Of a DNA stretch of 46,517 nucleotides, positions 1 to 7,542 are shown piece by piece. The first letter of the stretch is position 1, and every line of letters begins with the position of its first letter. The translations under genes were made by a program, and so were the position numbers. The notes below the pieces were generated by a model. The model saw only the letters and a program-made list of their open reading frames with translations, was not told where the DNA came from and searched no databases. This DNA is from JAZNQN01 sp045590195. GTDB lineage: Bacteria > Bacillota > Clostridia > UMGS1883 > UMGS1540. The stretch lies in contig JAZNQN010000043.1 of the NCBI GenBank assembly GCA_045590195.1, positions 1-46,517 of the forward strand, in the 5' to 3' direction.

Positions 1-46
1 CACATGGACCTGAACCATGCGCGTCTGCCAATTCCGCCATATCCGC
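1..46 (-). tRNA. tRNA-Leu (anticodon CAG), 5' half, cut by window edge
   Basis: Read on the minus strand this begins with the acceptor arm GCGGATA and a leucine-type D-arm. The anticodon stem CATGG/CCATG then encloses the loop TTCAGGT, giving anticodon CAG (plus-strand positions 10-12). The variable arm, T-arm and 3' end lie outside the window. A strong promoter sits 36 bases upstream at 82-110. Confidence 0.9.
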
Positions 47-81
47 ATATTTAGTATTTTTAAAGTTTAAACACAAAAAGT

Positions 82-110
82 ATTATACTACAAAAACATA
101 TAATTTGCAA
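82..110 (-). promoter_or_regulatory. sigma-A promoter of tRNA-Leu
   Basis: On the minus strand, TTGCAA (105-110) is followed by a 17-base spacer and TATAAT (82-87). Spacing and hexamers fit the vegetative consensus, and the distance to the tRNA start suits a short 5' leader. Confidence 0.75.
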
Positions 111-138
111 CAACTTTTTGTTATATTTTAAAGTTTTC

Positions 139-163
139 TCAAATGTTTTAATAAAACATTTGA
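139..163. promoter_or_regulatory. 25-bp palindrome upstream of pfkA, possible operator
   Basis: Perfect 11-bp arms TCAAATGTTTT and AAAACATTTGA are separated by AAT. The right arm overlaps the first bases of the likely pfkA -35 box (160-165), and the tRNA-Leu promoter lies on the other side. It has no following T-run, so an operator is more likely than a terminator. The binding protein is unknown. Confidence 0.45.
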
Positions 164-188
164 TTTTTACAAATAAATATGTTATATT
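160..188 (+). promoter_or_regulatory. probable sigma-A promoter of pfkA-mscL
   Basis: TTGATT (160-165), a 17-base spacer and TATATT (183-188) lie 56 bases before the pfkA start. A second match, TTGACA (200-205)-N17-TAATAT (223-228), is closer to consensus, but its start point would fall inside or beyond the Shine-Dalgarno site, so it is less likely to drive translation of pfkA. Confidence 0.5.
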
Positions 189-244
189 ATTACTGTATTT
201 TGACATTATTTTTAATTCAACATAATATCAAGGAGTCAATTTAT

Positions 245-1231
245 ATGGAAATTAAAGAAGTTAAAAGAATTGGTGTACTTACAAGTGGTGGCGATGCATC
301 AGGTATGAATGCTGCAGTAAGAGCTGTTTGCCGAGGTGCAATTGCAAAGGGACTTGAGATTTTCGGCATAAACCGCGGATATGAAGGGCTTATTTCGGGC
401 GATTTATTTAAAATGGATCTTCGCTCTGTTTCCGAAATTTTGCACCGTGGCGGAACAATTTTATATTCAGCCCGTTGCGATGAGTTCAAACATCAAAGCG
501 GAATTGAAAAAGGTGTTCGCACCTGCAAGCAGTTCGGCCTTGACGGTATTGTTGTAATAGGCGGCGATGGTTCCTTCCGTGGGGCAAGAGATTTATCCCT
601 TGCCGGCATTCCCTGCGTTGGTGTTCCTGCCACAATTGACAATGATATCGGTTGCAGCGACTACACGATTGGTGTTGACACTGCTCTTAATACTATAATA
701 GAAAGTGTCGATAAAATTCGTGACACATCTCATTCTCACAACCGTTGCTCTCTTGTAGAGGTTATGGGAAGGCATTGTGGATATCTTGCCCTTCACGCTG
801 GCATTGCAACAGGTGCAATGGCTATTTTTGTTCCTGAACACGAGCTTGATTTTCAAAAGGATATCGTTGAAAGAATGCAGTTTACCCGCGGCATTGGCAA
901 AAAGCACTTTATTATGCTTGTGGCCGAAGGCGTTAACTACCCCGGTGGTATTGCAAAAATGGCAGAAGATATTGAAGAAGCAACCGGCGTTGTAACCAAA
1001 ACAACTGTGCTTGGCTATGTTCAGCGTGGTGGTTCGCCAACCGCGAAAGACAGAATAATTGCGACAAAGCTCGGCGTTGCGGCTGTTCATCTTTTGGCTC
1101 AGGGTATTGGCAACAGAGTTGTAGCCGTTAACGGCGAAAAAATTGTCGACTATGATATCAATGAAGCTCTTAATATGAAAAAAGATTTTGATAATGAGCT
1201 TTATGATATATCACACGAAATTTCAATTTAA
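245..1231 (+). CDS. pfkA: ATP-dependent 6-phosphofructokinase
   Basis: A 328-residue PfkA-type enzyme that phosphorylates fructose 6-phosphate to the 1,6-bisphosphate in glycolysis. The phosphate-binding SGGD lies at residues 14-17. GGDGS (106-110) indicates ATP rather than pyrophosphate as donor. TIDND (130-134) contains the catalytic base Asp132. The residue before TIDND is Ala129, where E. coli PfkA has Gly and PPi-dependent enzymes have Lys. The frame is open 22 codons further upstream, but the start chosen here has AGGAG nine bases before it and gives the normal N-terminus. mscL follows after 14 bases and is probably cotranscribed. Confidence 0.96.
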   Translation: MEIKEVKRIGVLTSGGDASGMNAAVRAVCRGAIAKGLEIFGINRGYEGLISGDLFKMDLRSVSEILHRGGTILYSARCDEFKHQSGIEKGVRTCKQFGLDGIVVIGGDGSFRGARDLSLAGIPCVGVPATIDNDIGCSDYTIGVDTALNTIIESVDKIRDTSHSHNRCSLVEVMGRHCGYLALHAGIATGAMAIFVPEHELDFQKDIVERMQFTRGIGKKHFIMLVAEGVNYPGGIAKMAEDIEEATGVVTKTTVLGYVQRGGSPTAKDRIIATKLGVAAVHLLAQGIGNRVVAVNGEKIVDYDINEALNMKKDFDNELYDISHEISI

Positions 1232-1245
1232 GGAGGAATTTACCA

Positions 1246-1662
1246 ATGAAAAAATTTATTGAAGAATTTAAGGCTTTTGCCATGCGTGGCAACGTAATTG
1301 ACCTGGCTGTTGGTGTTATTATTGGTGGTGCTTTTAAAACAATAACCGATTCACTTGTAAATGATGTTATCTCCCCTCTTCTCGGCCTTGTTTTTAAAGC
1401 AGATTTCAGTTCTCTTATTTTTGTACTTAACGGCGTTGAAGTTAAATATGGTGCGTTTATTACCGCAGTAATTAACTTTATCATCATGGCGTTTGTAATT
1501 TTCTGCCTGGTTAAGGCTCTTAACAAGCTTTCTACTCTTAAATTTAAGAAAAAAGAGGAAGAAGCACCTGCAGAACCTACTACAAAGGTTTGCCCATTTT
1601 GTTTAAGCGAAATCAACATCAAAGCTACAAAATGCTGCCACTGCACAAGTGATGTTGAATAA
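1246..1662 (+). CDS. mscL: Large-conductance mechanosensitive channel MscL with C-terminal Cys4 tail
   Basis: A 138-residue membrane channel that opens under membrane tension to release solutes during hypo-osmotic shock. The N-terminal helix and first membrane segment carry the family signature (FAMRGNVIDLAVGVIIGGAF, about residues 11-30), and a second membrane segment spans about 68-92. The tail is charged (KKKEEE) and ends in CPFC...CCHC, which resembles a zinc ribbon. E. coli MscL lacks such a tail, but related Firmicutes proteins have one. AGGAGG overlaps the pfkA stop region, so translation of the pair may be linked. A terminator follows. Confidence 0.95.
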   Translation: MKKFIEEFKAFAMRGNVIDLAVGVIIGGAFKTITDSLVNDVISPLLGLVFKADFSSLIFVLNGVEVKYGAFITAVINFIIMAFVIFCLVKALNKLSTLKFKKKEEEAPAEPTTKVCPFCLSEINIKATKCCHCTSDVE

Positions 1663-1674
1663 TTAAAAAGTTTT

Positions 1675-1702
1675 AAAAGCGGTCTTTCAAGGCCGCTTTT
1701 TT
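1675..1702 (+). terminator. Rho-independent terminator after mscL
   Basis: The stem AAAAGCGG/CCGCTTTT, extended by TC/GG, closes the six-base loop TTTCAA and runs into a T-run. It lies 12 bases after the mscL stop. Confidence 0.9.
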
Positions 1703-1722
1703 GTGTTTAAATCTTATTTTAA

Positions 1723-1751
1723 GAATTTAACCAGGGGATTTTTGCATATTT
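1723..1751 (+). promoter_or_regulatory. weak candidate sigma-G-like promoter of gpr
   Basis: GAATT (1723-1727), a 17-base spacer and CATATTT (1745-1751) partly match the B. subtilis sigma-G pattern GMATR-N17/18-CATnMTA, as expected for gpr. The -10 match is imperfect. A rival pair, GCATA (1744-1748)-N17-AATAATA (1766-1772), sits too close to the Shine-Dalgarno site. Confidence 0.25.
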
Positions 1752-1788
1752 TTGTATGTTTATTTAATAATAAAACAGAGGTGATATT

Positions 1789-2697
1789 TTGTTTAACATT
1801 AGAACAGATTTGGCTTTGGAAGCGGGCGAAATTATAAAAGAGCAAAACCCTGATAACCCGGAAATCATGGGTGTAAAATCAGAAACATTTGAAGATAATT
1901 TTTGCACAGTTACTGAAGTTATAATAGAAAATGATGAAGTAATAGGAAAACCAAAGGGTACTTATATAACAATTGAAACTGACAGCATAATTAATAACGA
2001 TATTACGGCTTTTGAAGAAATATCAGAAAGAATAAAAAAAGAGCTTTCAAAACTTATTGGAAATACCGAAAACAAAACTGTTTTGGTTGCAGGCCTTGGA
2101 AACCGCAACATAACGCCGGACTCTATCGGGCCAAAAGTAGTTTCAAACCTTCTTGTTACAAGACATATTTTTTCCTCACTACCGGAAATGGCAGAGTCGT
2201 TTTCATCGGTATGTGCAGTAGCACCAGGCGTTTTAGGAATTACAGGTATTGAAACCGCCGAAATTTTAAAAGGAATAATTGATAAAATTTCTCCTGATAT
2301 CATAATAGTAATAGATGCCCTTGCAGCAAGAAAATTTAAAAGAGTTGCAAGCACTATTCAAATTTCAACTGCGGGAATAACTCCCGGCAGTGGTGTTTTA
2401 AACAGCAGAAAAGCCTTAAATGAAGAAACTCTCGGAATACCAACCATTGCAATAGGTACTCCAATGGTAGTTGATGCGGCAAGTATGCTTTTAGACTGCC
2501 TTGCAGAAACCGACACAAATAAAGATTATTACAACGGCATATTAGAAAAAGTTTTAAATACGCCTTCCGGTTTTATTTGCCCAAAAGAAATAGATGCTCT
2601 TTCCGACAGAGTTTCGGCTATTTTGGCAAAAGGAATAAATAGTGCTTTGCAAACTAAATTAAGCTCTGAAGAGCTTTCTGCTTTAACCGCCAAGTAA
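1789..2697 (+). CDS. gpr: Spore protease GPR (germination protease)
   Basis: A 302-residue aspartic-type endopeptidase (MEROPS A25) that degrades small acid-soluble proteins when a spore germinates. It is made in the forespore as a zymogen. The N-terminus shows the family RTDLA signature (residues 5-9). The conserved aspartates lie in TPDSIGPKV (Asp111) and IDALAAR (Asp176). Translation starts at TTG, with GAGGTGAT just upstream, and there is no long propeptide before RTDLA. The gene faces spmB with two bases between the stop codons. It is strong evidence that the organism sporulates. Confidence 0.95.
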   Translation: MFNIRTDLALEAGEIIKEQNPDNPEIMGVKSETFEDNFCTVTEVIIENDEVIGKPKGTYITIETDSIINNDITAFEEISERIKKELSKLIGNTENKTVLVAGLGNRNITPDSIGPKVVSNLLVTRHIFSSLPEMAESFSSVCAVAPGVLGITGIETAEILKGIIDKISPDIIIVIDALAARKFKRVASTIQISTAGITPGSGVLNSRKALNEETLGIPTIAIGTPMVVDAASMLLDCLAETDTNKDYYNGILEKVLNTPSGFICPKEIDALSDRVSAILAKGINSALQTKLSSEELSALTAK

Positions 2698-2699
2698 AA

Positions 2700-3224
2700 T
2701 TAAAAACCAAGTGTAATTTTTACTACAAAAGAGGCAATTAAAATACACACTAAATCCGCAATAAGCGCAGCTTTTGCGCAGTATCGTATATCTTTAATGC
2801 CAACACTGCCAAAGTAAACTGCGAGCGTATAAAACAAAGTTTCCGCAGAGCCTGAAACTACAGATGCAACATTTCCCACGAATGTATCTGTTCCAAAATT
2901 CTTGTAAATATCACTAACCGTTGCCAAAGCGCCACTTCCTGAAATTGGCTTTATAAGCGCAAGGGGCAATACTTCTTTTGGAAATGCAATTCGCGAAGTT
3001 AAAGGCTCTAAAAAATTACATATAATTTCCATTGCTCCGCTTGCCCTGAACATACTTATGGCGCTTAAAAGCCCTACAAGCGGTACAATTATATTTATTA
3101 GTGAATTAAATCCACTTTTAGCACCTTCAAGAAAGCTATCATACACCGGAACTTTTTTTAAAAGTGCAATTGAAATTATAATTGTTAAAATCACAGGAAT
3201 CGTAAGAGAAGATATTAAATTCAT
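2700..3224 (-). CDS. spmB: Spore maturation protein SpmB
   Basis: A 174-residue membrane protein of the nucleoside-recognition (Gate) domain group. In B. subtilis SpmA and SpmB contribute to spore core dehydration and heat resistance. Hydrophobic segments lie near the N-terminus, in the middle (PLVGLLSAISMF) and at the C-terminus. The conserved region KPISGSGALA and a following GSAET motif match the family. The start overlaps the end of spmA by four bases (ATGA) and has AAAGGG upstream, so the two are translationally coupled. Confidence 0.93.
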   Translation of the reverse strand: MNLISSLTIPVILTIIISIALLKKVPVYDSFLEGAKSGFNSLINIIVPLVGLLSAISMFRASGAMEIICNFLEPLTSRIAFPKEVLPLALIKPISGSGALATVSDIYKNFGTDTFVGNVASVVSGSAETLFYTLAVYFGSVGIKDIRYCAKAALIADLVCILIASFVVKITLGF

Positions 3225-3799
3225 TTTGAAACCCTTTCAAATATTTTTGCCAGAGAAACACCAATTAAAAGCGCCAGAGCCGAGGTAATCCATATGGGAA
3301 CAATTATTGAAGTTGGCTCAGCACTTCCCATAGAAGCCCTCAGGGCAATAAGCGTTGTAGGTACAAGCTGAATTGAAGCAGTATTAACTATTACAAACAT
3401 ACACATTTCTGCGCTTGCTCTTTTTTTATTTGTATTTATTTTCTGAAGTTCTTCCATAGCTTTAAGGCCAAGCGGAGTAGCGGCGTTGCTCATACCGAGA
3501 ATATTTGCCGTCATATTAGTAACAATTGCACTCATAACCTCACTGTTTTGTTTAATTTTTGGAAACAGTATTTTTGTAACAGGCTTCATAATTTTTGTGA
3601 GAACAACCAGTATTCCACCCCTTTTTGCAATTTCCATTATTCCGCTCCAGAAACACATTATTCCACAAAGAGAAATTGCAAGCGTAACCCCTTCCCCTGC
3701 GCCCTCAATTGCCGCAAGAGAACATTCTTCAAATTTTCCGGTAAAAAAAGAAACTATCAGCGATAATAGAATCATTCCGCTCCAGATATAATTAAGCAT
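3221..3799 (-). CDS. spmA: Spore maturation protein SpmA
   Basis: A 192-residue membrane protein, partner of SpmB in spore maturation. The N-terminal half has the Gate-type segment with GIMCFWSGIMEIA, followed by NMTANILGMSNAATPLGLKA, the most conserved stretch of the family (about residues 94-113). It is the first gene of the pair. Its only plausible Shine-Dalgarno site is the GGGG seven bases upstream, and this lies inside the 3' arm of a 12-bp hairpin (3807-3847). A sigma-E-like promoter overlaps that hairpin, which suggests mother-cell expression. Confidence 0.93.
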   Translation of the reverse strand: MLNYIWSGMILLSLIVSFFTGKFEECSLAAIEGAGEGVTLAISLCGIMCFWSGIMEIAKRGGILVVLTKIMKPVTKILFPKIKQNSEVMSAIVTNMTANILGMSNAATPLGLKAMEELQKINTNKKRASAEMCMFVIVNTASIQLVPTTLIALRASMGSAEPTSIIVPIWITSALALLIGVSLAKIFERVSK

Positions 3800-3806
3800 A
3801 AAAATA

Positions 3807-3847
3807 CCCCGTTTCAGCTTTTTAATAAAATATATGCTGAAACGGGG
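3807..3847 (-). promoter_or_regulatory. 12-bp hairpin masking the spmA Shine-Dalgarno site, possible terminator of the upstream gene
   Basis: On the minus strand, the arms CCCCGTTTCAGC (3836-3847) and GCTGAAACGGGG (3807-3818) enclose a 17-base loop. The 3' arm ends in the GGGG that serves spmA, and TATTTTTATG follows directly. It may terminate transcripts from the flavodiiron gene (stop at 3861), hide the spmA ribosome site on read-through RNA, or do both. Confidence 0.7.
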
Positions 3848-3856
3848 GTTTTATTA
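3829..3856 (-). promoter_or_regulatory. sigma-E-like promoter of spmA-spmB
   Basis: On the minus strand, TAATAAA (3850-3856) is followed by a 13-base spacer and CATATATT (3829-3836). The B. subtilis sigma-E pattern is roughly kmATAww with CATACAnT. The same two elements with the same spacer occur before spoIID. The predicted start lies in the hairpin loop near 3823, so such a transcript would lack the masking 5' arm. Confidence 0.55.
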
Positions 3857-3860
3857 ATAA

Positions 3861-5651
3861 TTATTCAATTGGCTCAAAATCCGAAGCGCCGTGTTTGCAA
3901 AGCGGACAAATGAAGTCATCTGGTAATTCTTCTCCTTCATATACATATCCGCAAATTTTACATACAAAACCTTTTTTGCCTTCAGTTTCGGGCTTTGGTT
4001 TAACATTTTCCTGATAATAGGTGTATGTCATAGTTGGAACATCTGAAATAACTCTCGACTCAGTAATCGAGCAAATGAACATTCCGTGAGTATCAAGATC
4101 AACATAATTTTCAACTTTAAGCGACATAAAAGAATTGATATACCTTGAAAGGAATGGAAGATTATTATCAGAACGGATATAATCAATTCCTTCAAATTTG
4201 TCAACATTTCTTCCGCTTTTAAAGCCAAAGGTTTCAAAAATGCTGAAAGGCGCATCCTCCGAAAGGCAGTTTACATTCATAATTCCTGTCTGCTTGATTA
4301 TGTGATGAGAATAATTCTCTTTGTTAATTGTAACAGCAATTCTGTTAGGTGTGTTTGTAACCTGAGTAATTGTGTTAACAATAAGGCCGTTATCGCGTTT
4401 ACCATCGTTTGAAGTTACAACATAAAGGCCATAACCGATTTTGAAAAGTGCAGAAAGGTCATTTTTGTTGGCAGTTTCGCTGTTTTTTGCAATAAATTCC
4501 TGACAAAGCTCATCAGCAAGCTTTTCAATGCTCTCGCGGCTTTCTTCAGAAAGAGCAGATTTAATTGTAACAACATTTTCAGCGAAAGTAATATTCTTGC
4601 TGGAGGCAAACATATTTTTCATAACCTTAGCGGCCAGCGGGGCCCATGAGCCATTTTCCATAAGAGCTACAGTTCTGTTTTGGAAGTTCCTTTCAGTAAG
4701 GTGGTTTATAAACTCACGCATAAACGGGAAAATTTCTGCGTTATATGTTGTTGTTGCCAAAATGAGCTTTCCAAATTTAAAAGCATCGGCAACAGCCTGC
4801 GACATATCGCATCTTGCAAGGTCGTAAACTGCAATTTTGGGGCAACCTTTGCTTTTAAGCTTGTCAATCATAAGTTCAACGGCTTTCTTGGTATTGCCGT
4901 AAACAGATGTGTAAGCAACAACAATTCCGTCCTCTTCTACTGCATATGAAGACCAGGTGTTGTAAAGGTCGAGATAATATCCAAGGTTTTCCGAAAGAAC
5001 AGGGCCGTGAAGCGGACAAATTTTTGAAATTTCAAGGCCTGCCGCTTTTTTAAGAAGTGCCTGAACCTGAGCGCCATATTTACCAACTATACCAATAAAG
5101 TATCTGCGTGACTCGTCAACCCAGTCTTCTTCGGCATCAAGTGCACCAAATTTACCAAATCCGTCAGCTGAGAAAAGTACTTTATCAAAGCTATCGTAAG
5201 TTACAATTACTTCCGGCCAGTGAACCATAGGAGCGGTTACAAAGGTTAAAGTGTGTTTTCCAAGGCTCAAAGTGTCGCCTTCGCCAACAACAACTCTTCT
5301 GTCTTCAAAATCTGTTCCAAAAAACTGTTTCATCATAGCAAAAGCCTTTGCGCTTGAAACAATTTTGGCATCTTTATATATGTTCATAAAATTAGCTATA
5401 TTCGCCGAATGGTCAGGCTCCATATGCTGAATAATAAGATAATCACACTTTTTGTTTCCAAGGGCATTTTCAATGTTGTCAAGCCACTGATGTGTAAAAC
5501 GCGCATCAACAGTATCCATTATTGCAACCTTATCATCACAAATCATATACGAATTATATGAAATACCATTTTTAACCTGATATTGCCCTTCAAAAAGGTC
5601 GATTTCTCGGTCGTTAACACCAACATATTTAATGCTGTCTGTAATTTTCAT
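3861..5651 (-). CDS. Flavodiiron protein fused to flavin reductase and rubredoxin domains
   Basis: A 596-residue soluble redox enzyme, likely reducing oxygen to water or nitric oxide to N2O to protect an anaerobe. The order is: metallo-beta-lactamase domain (about 1-235) with di-iron ligands His76, Glu78, Asp80, His81, His144, Asp163 and His215; flavodoxin domain (about 243-390) with FMN loop TSVYGNT; flavin-reductase-like domain (about 400-545); and rubredoxin (562-596) with Cys564, Cys567, Cys582 and Cys585. All ligands are present. One chain therefore holds an electron relay usually shared between separate proteins. AGGAGTGAT precedes the start. Confidence 0.92.
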   Translation of the reverse strand: MKITDSIKYVGVNDREIDLFEGQYQVKNGISYNSYMICDDKVAIMDTVDARFTHQWLDNIENALGNKKCDYLIIQHMEPDHSANIANFMNIYKDAKIVSSAKAFAMMKQFFGTDFEDRRVVVGEGDTLSLGKHTLTFVTAPMVHWPEVIVTYDSFDKVLFSADGFGKFGALDAEEDWVDESRRYFIGIVGKYGAQVQALLKKAAGLEISKICPLHGPVLSENLGYYLDLYNTWSSYAVEEDGIVVAYTSVYGNTKKAVELMIDKLKSKGCPKIAVYDLARCDMSQAVADAFKFGKLILATTTYNAEIFPFMREFINHLTERNFQNRTVALMENGSWAPLAAKVMKNMFASSKNITFAENVVTIKSALSEESRESIEKLADELCQEFIAKNSETANKNDLSALFKIGYGLYVVTSNDGKRDNGLIVNTITQVTNTPNRIAVTINKENYSHHIIKQTGIMNVNCLSEDAPFSIFETFGFKSGRNVDKFEGIDYIRSDNNLPFLSRYINSFMSLKVENYVDLDTHGMFICSITESRVISDVPTMTYTYYQENVKPKPETEGKKGFVCKICGYVYEGEELPDDFICPLCKHGASDFEPIE

Positions 5652-5709
5652 TTTATCACTCCTATTTGTGTTTTATAATATCTTTACCAAAATTTGTTTT
5701 AATATAAAT

Positions 5710-6126
5710 TTATCTTTCAAGTTTCATAATAACTGCATTTTCGGTTGGATTTGTATAATAATTTTTCCTCACAGAAATCTCTTTAAATCCAAATTTTTTA
5801 TAAAGATGAATTGCGGCTGCATTACTTTCTCTTACATCAAGAAAAACATCAGCTTTTTCAGTAAATTCGCCTGAAAGCGCTTCTTTTAGAAGCAACGCAC
5901 CAATTCCTTTTCCTCGTCTACTTTTGTCAACAGCAAAATTTAAAACTTCACATTCATCAGCCGCACGTGATATAAAAATAACCCCGTCAACTTTTTCATT
6001 TTCATAAATAAGGCAATAATCTTTTTCAATTGAAGCTAAAACCCCTGCTACGCTCCACGGAGTAAGTGTTTCAGAAAAAATCTCTGTAATTCTCTCCGCA
6101 TCACTTATAAGTCCTTTTCTAATCAC
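5710..6126 (-). CDS. rimI: Ribosomal protein S18-alanine N-acetyltransferase RimI-like
   Basis: A 138-residue GNAT-fold acetyltransferase. RimI acetylates the N-terminal alanine of ribosomal protein S18 in E. coli. The acetyl-CoA loop is RRGKGIG (about residues 70-76). NAAAIHLYKKFGF and the following NYYTNPTENAVIMKL are typical of the RimI subgroup. It overlaps ywlE by eight bases and lies downstream of tsaC. Linkage of rimI to t6A tRNA-modification genes is common in Firmicutes. Substrate specificity is inferred. Confidence 0.85.
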   Translation of the reverse strand: MIRKGLISDAERITEIFSETLTPWSVAGVLASIEKDYCLIYENEKVDGVIFISRAADECEVLNFAVDKSRRGKGIGALLLKEALSGEFTEKADVFLDVRESNAAAIHLYKKFGFKEISVRKNYYTNPTENAVIMKLER

Positions 6127-6553
6127 GCTTTACACTCCAGTCCGCCTTTGAGATAAGGCCATATATTCTTTTAGCACATTCAAAATACGCCTCATCATCT
6201 CTGCCAAAAGGATCTGATACATCGCCGCTCTCCCCTGCAAATTCTGCTAAAGTGAATGTTTTGTTTGCAAAATCAGGGCAGGCATCAAGAATAGTTTTTT
6301 TGTGACCTTGTGTCATAGTTATAATCAAATCAGCATCTTCTCCGTCGCCTACAGTAAGCTGTCTTGATTTATGGTTTGAAATGTCAATATCAATTTGTTC
6401 CATTGCCTTTATGCTGCTGAAGGAAGCGCTTACTTCTTCCGGCACATAAAGCCCACGTGAAATAACTTCAAAATCGCTATAAAGGCTTTTAAGAATACCT
6501 TCAGCCATTGGACTGCGGCAAGTATTGCCTGTGCAAACAAAAACTACTCGCAT
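6119..6553 (-). CDS. ywlE: Low-molecular-weight phosphatase, YwlE-type protein-arginine phosphatase
   Basis: A 144-residue phosphatase whose N-terminal loop is CTGNTCRSP, with nucleophile Cys7 and Arg13. The general acid is Asp114 in the DPFGRD segment. Position 11 is threonine. In Bacillus-type YwlE that threonine directs specificity to phosphoarginine, whereas phosphotyrosine enzymes carry Ile or Val there. The upstream neighbour is a ywlC homologue, as in B. subtilis. The frame extends 13 codons further upstream, but GGGAGG before this ATG fixes the start and gives the standard N-terminus. The start overlaps the tsaC stop. Confidence 0.88.
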   Translation of the reverse strand: MRVVFVCTGNTCRSPMAEGILKSLYSDFEVISRGLYVPEEVSASFSSIKAMEQIDIDISNHKSRQLTVGDGEDADLIITMTQGHKKTILDACPDFANKTFTLAEFAGESGDVSDPFGRDDEAYFECAKRIYGLISKADWSVKRD

Positions 6554-7542
6554 ATCACGTTTCCTCCCGCTGATTTTAAAAGTCTGTTCCAAATAGCTTG
6601 TCCAAACCCTTCTTTTTCAGGTGGAATTGCAAAAATTTTGTCAACACCCATTTCATCAAAACGCCTTAAGTTATAAAAATAATTTGCACCATATTCGTTA
6701 ATGTTTTCGCCGGCAGATAATACTTTTACGTTTTTAAATGCCTTTGTATCGCATTTATAGGAAAGAACGCCCGTTTTATCATTGCACTTACTGTTAATCA
6801 CTTCTACGGCGTTTTCGCAATTAACAATACACATTGGAGCCAAAGGTGCATAGTGTTTATATTTCATTCCGGGGCTTTTTGGAGCATCGGAAGCATTTGA
6901 AAAAGAAACATCTCCCAATATTTCTGCAATTTGTTCCGCGGTTACTGCTCCTGGCCTTAAAACTGTTGGAATATCCACAGTAAGGTCTAAAACAGTTGAT
7001 TCAAGGCCATAAAATGAGTTGCCACCGTCAATTATACAGTCAACTCTGCCACTTAAATCCTCGATAACGTGTTTGGCAACAGTTGGGCTTGGTTTTCCGG
7101 AAAGGTTTGCACTTGGCGCCGCAATTGGACAACCTGAGCTTTTTATAAGTGCGCAAGCTATCGGATGTGAAGGAAGCCTTATAGCAACCGTAGAAAGGCC
7201 TGCACTTATTGTATCAGAAATCTTTTCGGACTTTTCTAAAATTATAGTAAGCGGACCACCCCAGAAATTTTCCATAAGTTTCAGTGCGCTTTCAGGTACG
7301 CTTTTTACAAGTGGATAAATTTCGTCTGGTTGAGATATATGAACAATTAGCGGATTATCCTGAGGCCTTCCCTTGGCCTTAAAAATATTTGAAAGTGCTT
7401 CCTCGCAAAAAATTCCTGCACCAAGTCCATATACAGTTTCAGTTGGAAATGCACAAAGTCCGCCGTTTTTTATTACTGCGGCACATTCATCTATTTTATT
7501 AAGTTCAATGTTATCAGGATCAATTTTGATTACTTTTGTCAT
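6544..7542 (-). CDS. ywlC: L-threonylcarbamoyladenylate synthase (Sua5/YwlC type)
   Basis: A 332-residue enzyme making threonylcarbamoyl-AMP from threonine, bicarbonate and ATP, the first step of t6A37 modification of ANN-decoding tRNAs. The YrdC-type domain (about 15-205) shows PTETVYGLG, KGRPQDNPL and APSANLSG. A linker with SPGMKYKHYAPLAP leads to a C-terminal Sua5 domain, so this is the long form. An in-frame TTG at 7554 overlaps the Shine-Dalgarno GGAG; the ATG chosen here is correctly spaced from it. It overlaps the end of spoIID by 23 bases, so it is almost certainly in the same operon. Confidence 0.93.
   Translation of the reverse strand: MTKVIKIDPDNIELNKIDECAAVIKNGGLCAFPTETVYGLGAGIFCEEALSNIFKAKGRPQDNPLIVHISQPDEIYPLVKSVPESALKLMENFWGGPLTIILEKSEKISDTISAGLSTVAIRLPSHPIACALIKSSGCPIAAPSANLSGKPSPTVAKHVIEDLSGRVDCIIDGGNSFYGLESTVLDLTVDIPTVLRPGAVTAEQIAEILGDVSFSNASDAPKSPGMKYKHYAPLAPMCIVNCENAVEVINSKCNDKTGVLSYKCDTKAFKNVKVLSAGENINEYGANYFYNLRRFDEMGVDKIFAIPPEKEGFGQAIWNRLLKSAGGNVICE

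Noticed and set aside
200..228. TTGACA-N17-TAATAT as the main pfkA promoter
   Set aside because: The start point would fall within or after the Shine-Dalgarno AGGAG at 231-235; the promoter at 160-188 leaves a proper leader.
593..1090. Long open frame of 165 codons antisense to pfkA
   Set aside because: Cys- and Asn-rich composition without domain features or ribosome site, opposite a gene with complete motifs.
1170..1646. Open frame of 158 codons antisense to mscL
   Set aside because: It mirrors the codon pattern of mscL and has no recognisable protein features.
2660..2690. AAGCTC-TGAA-GAGCTT hairpin near the end of gpr as a terminator
   Set aside because: Only six base pairs, inside the coding region, with no T-run after it.
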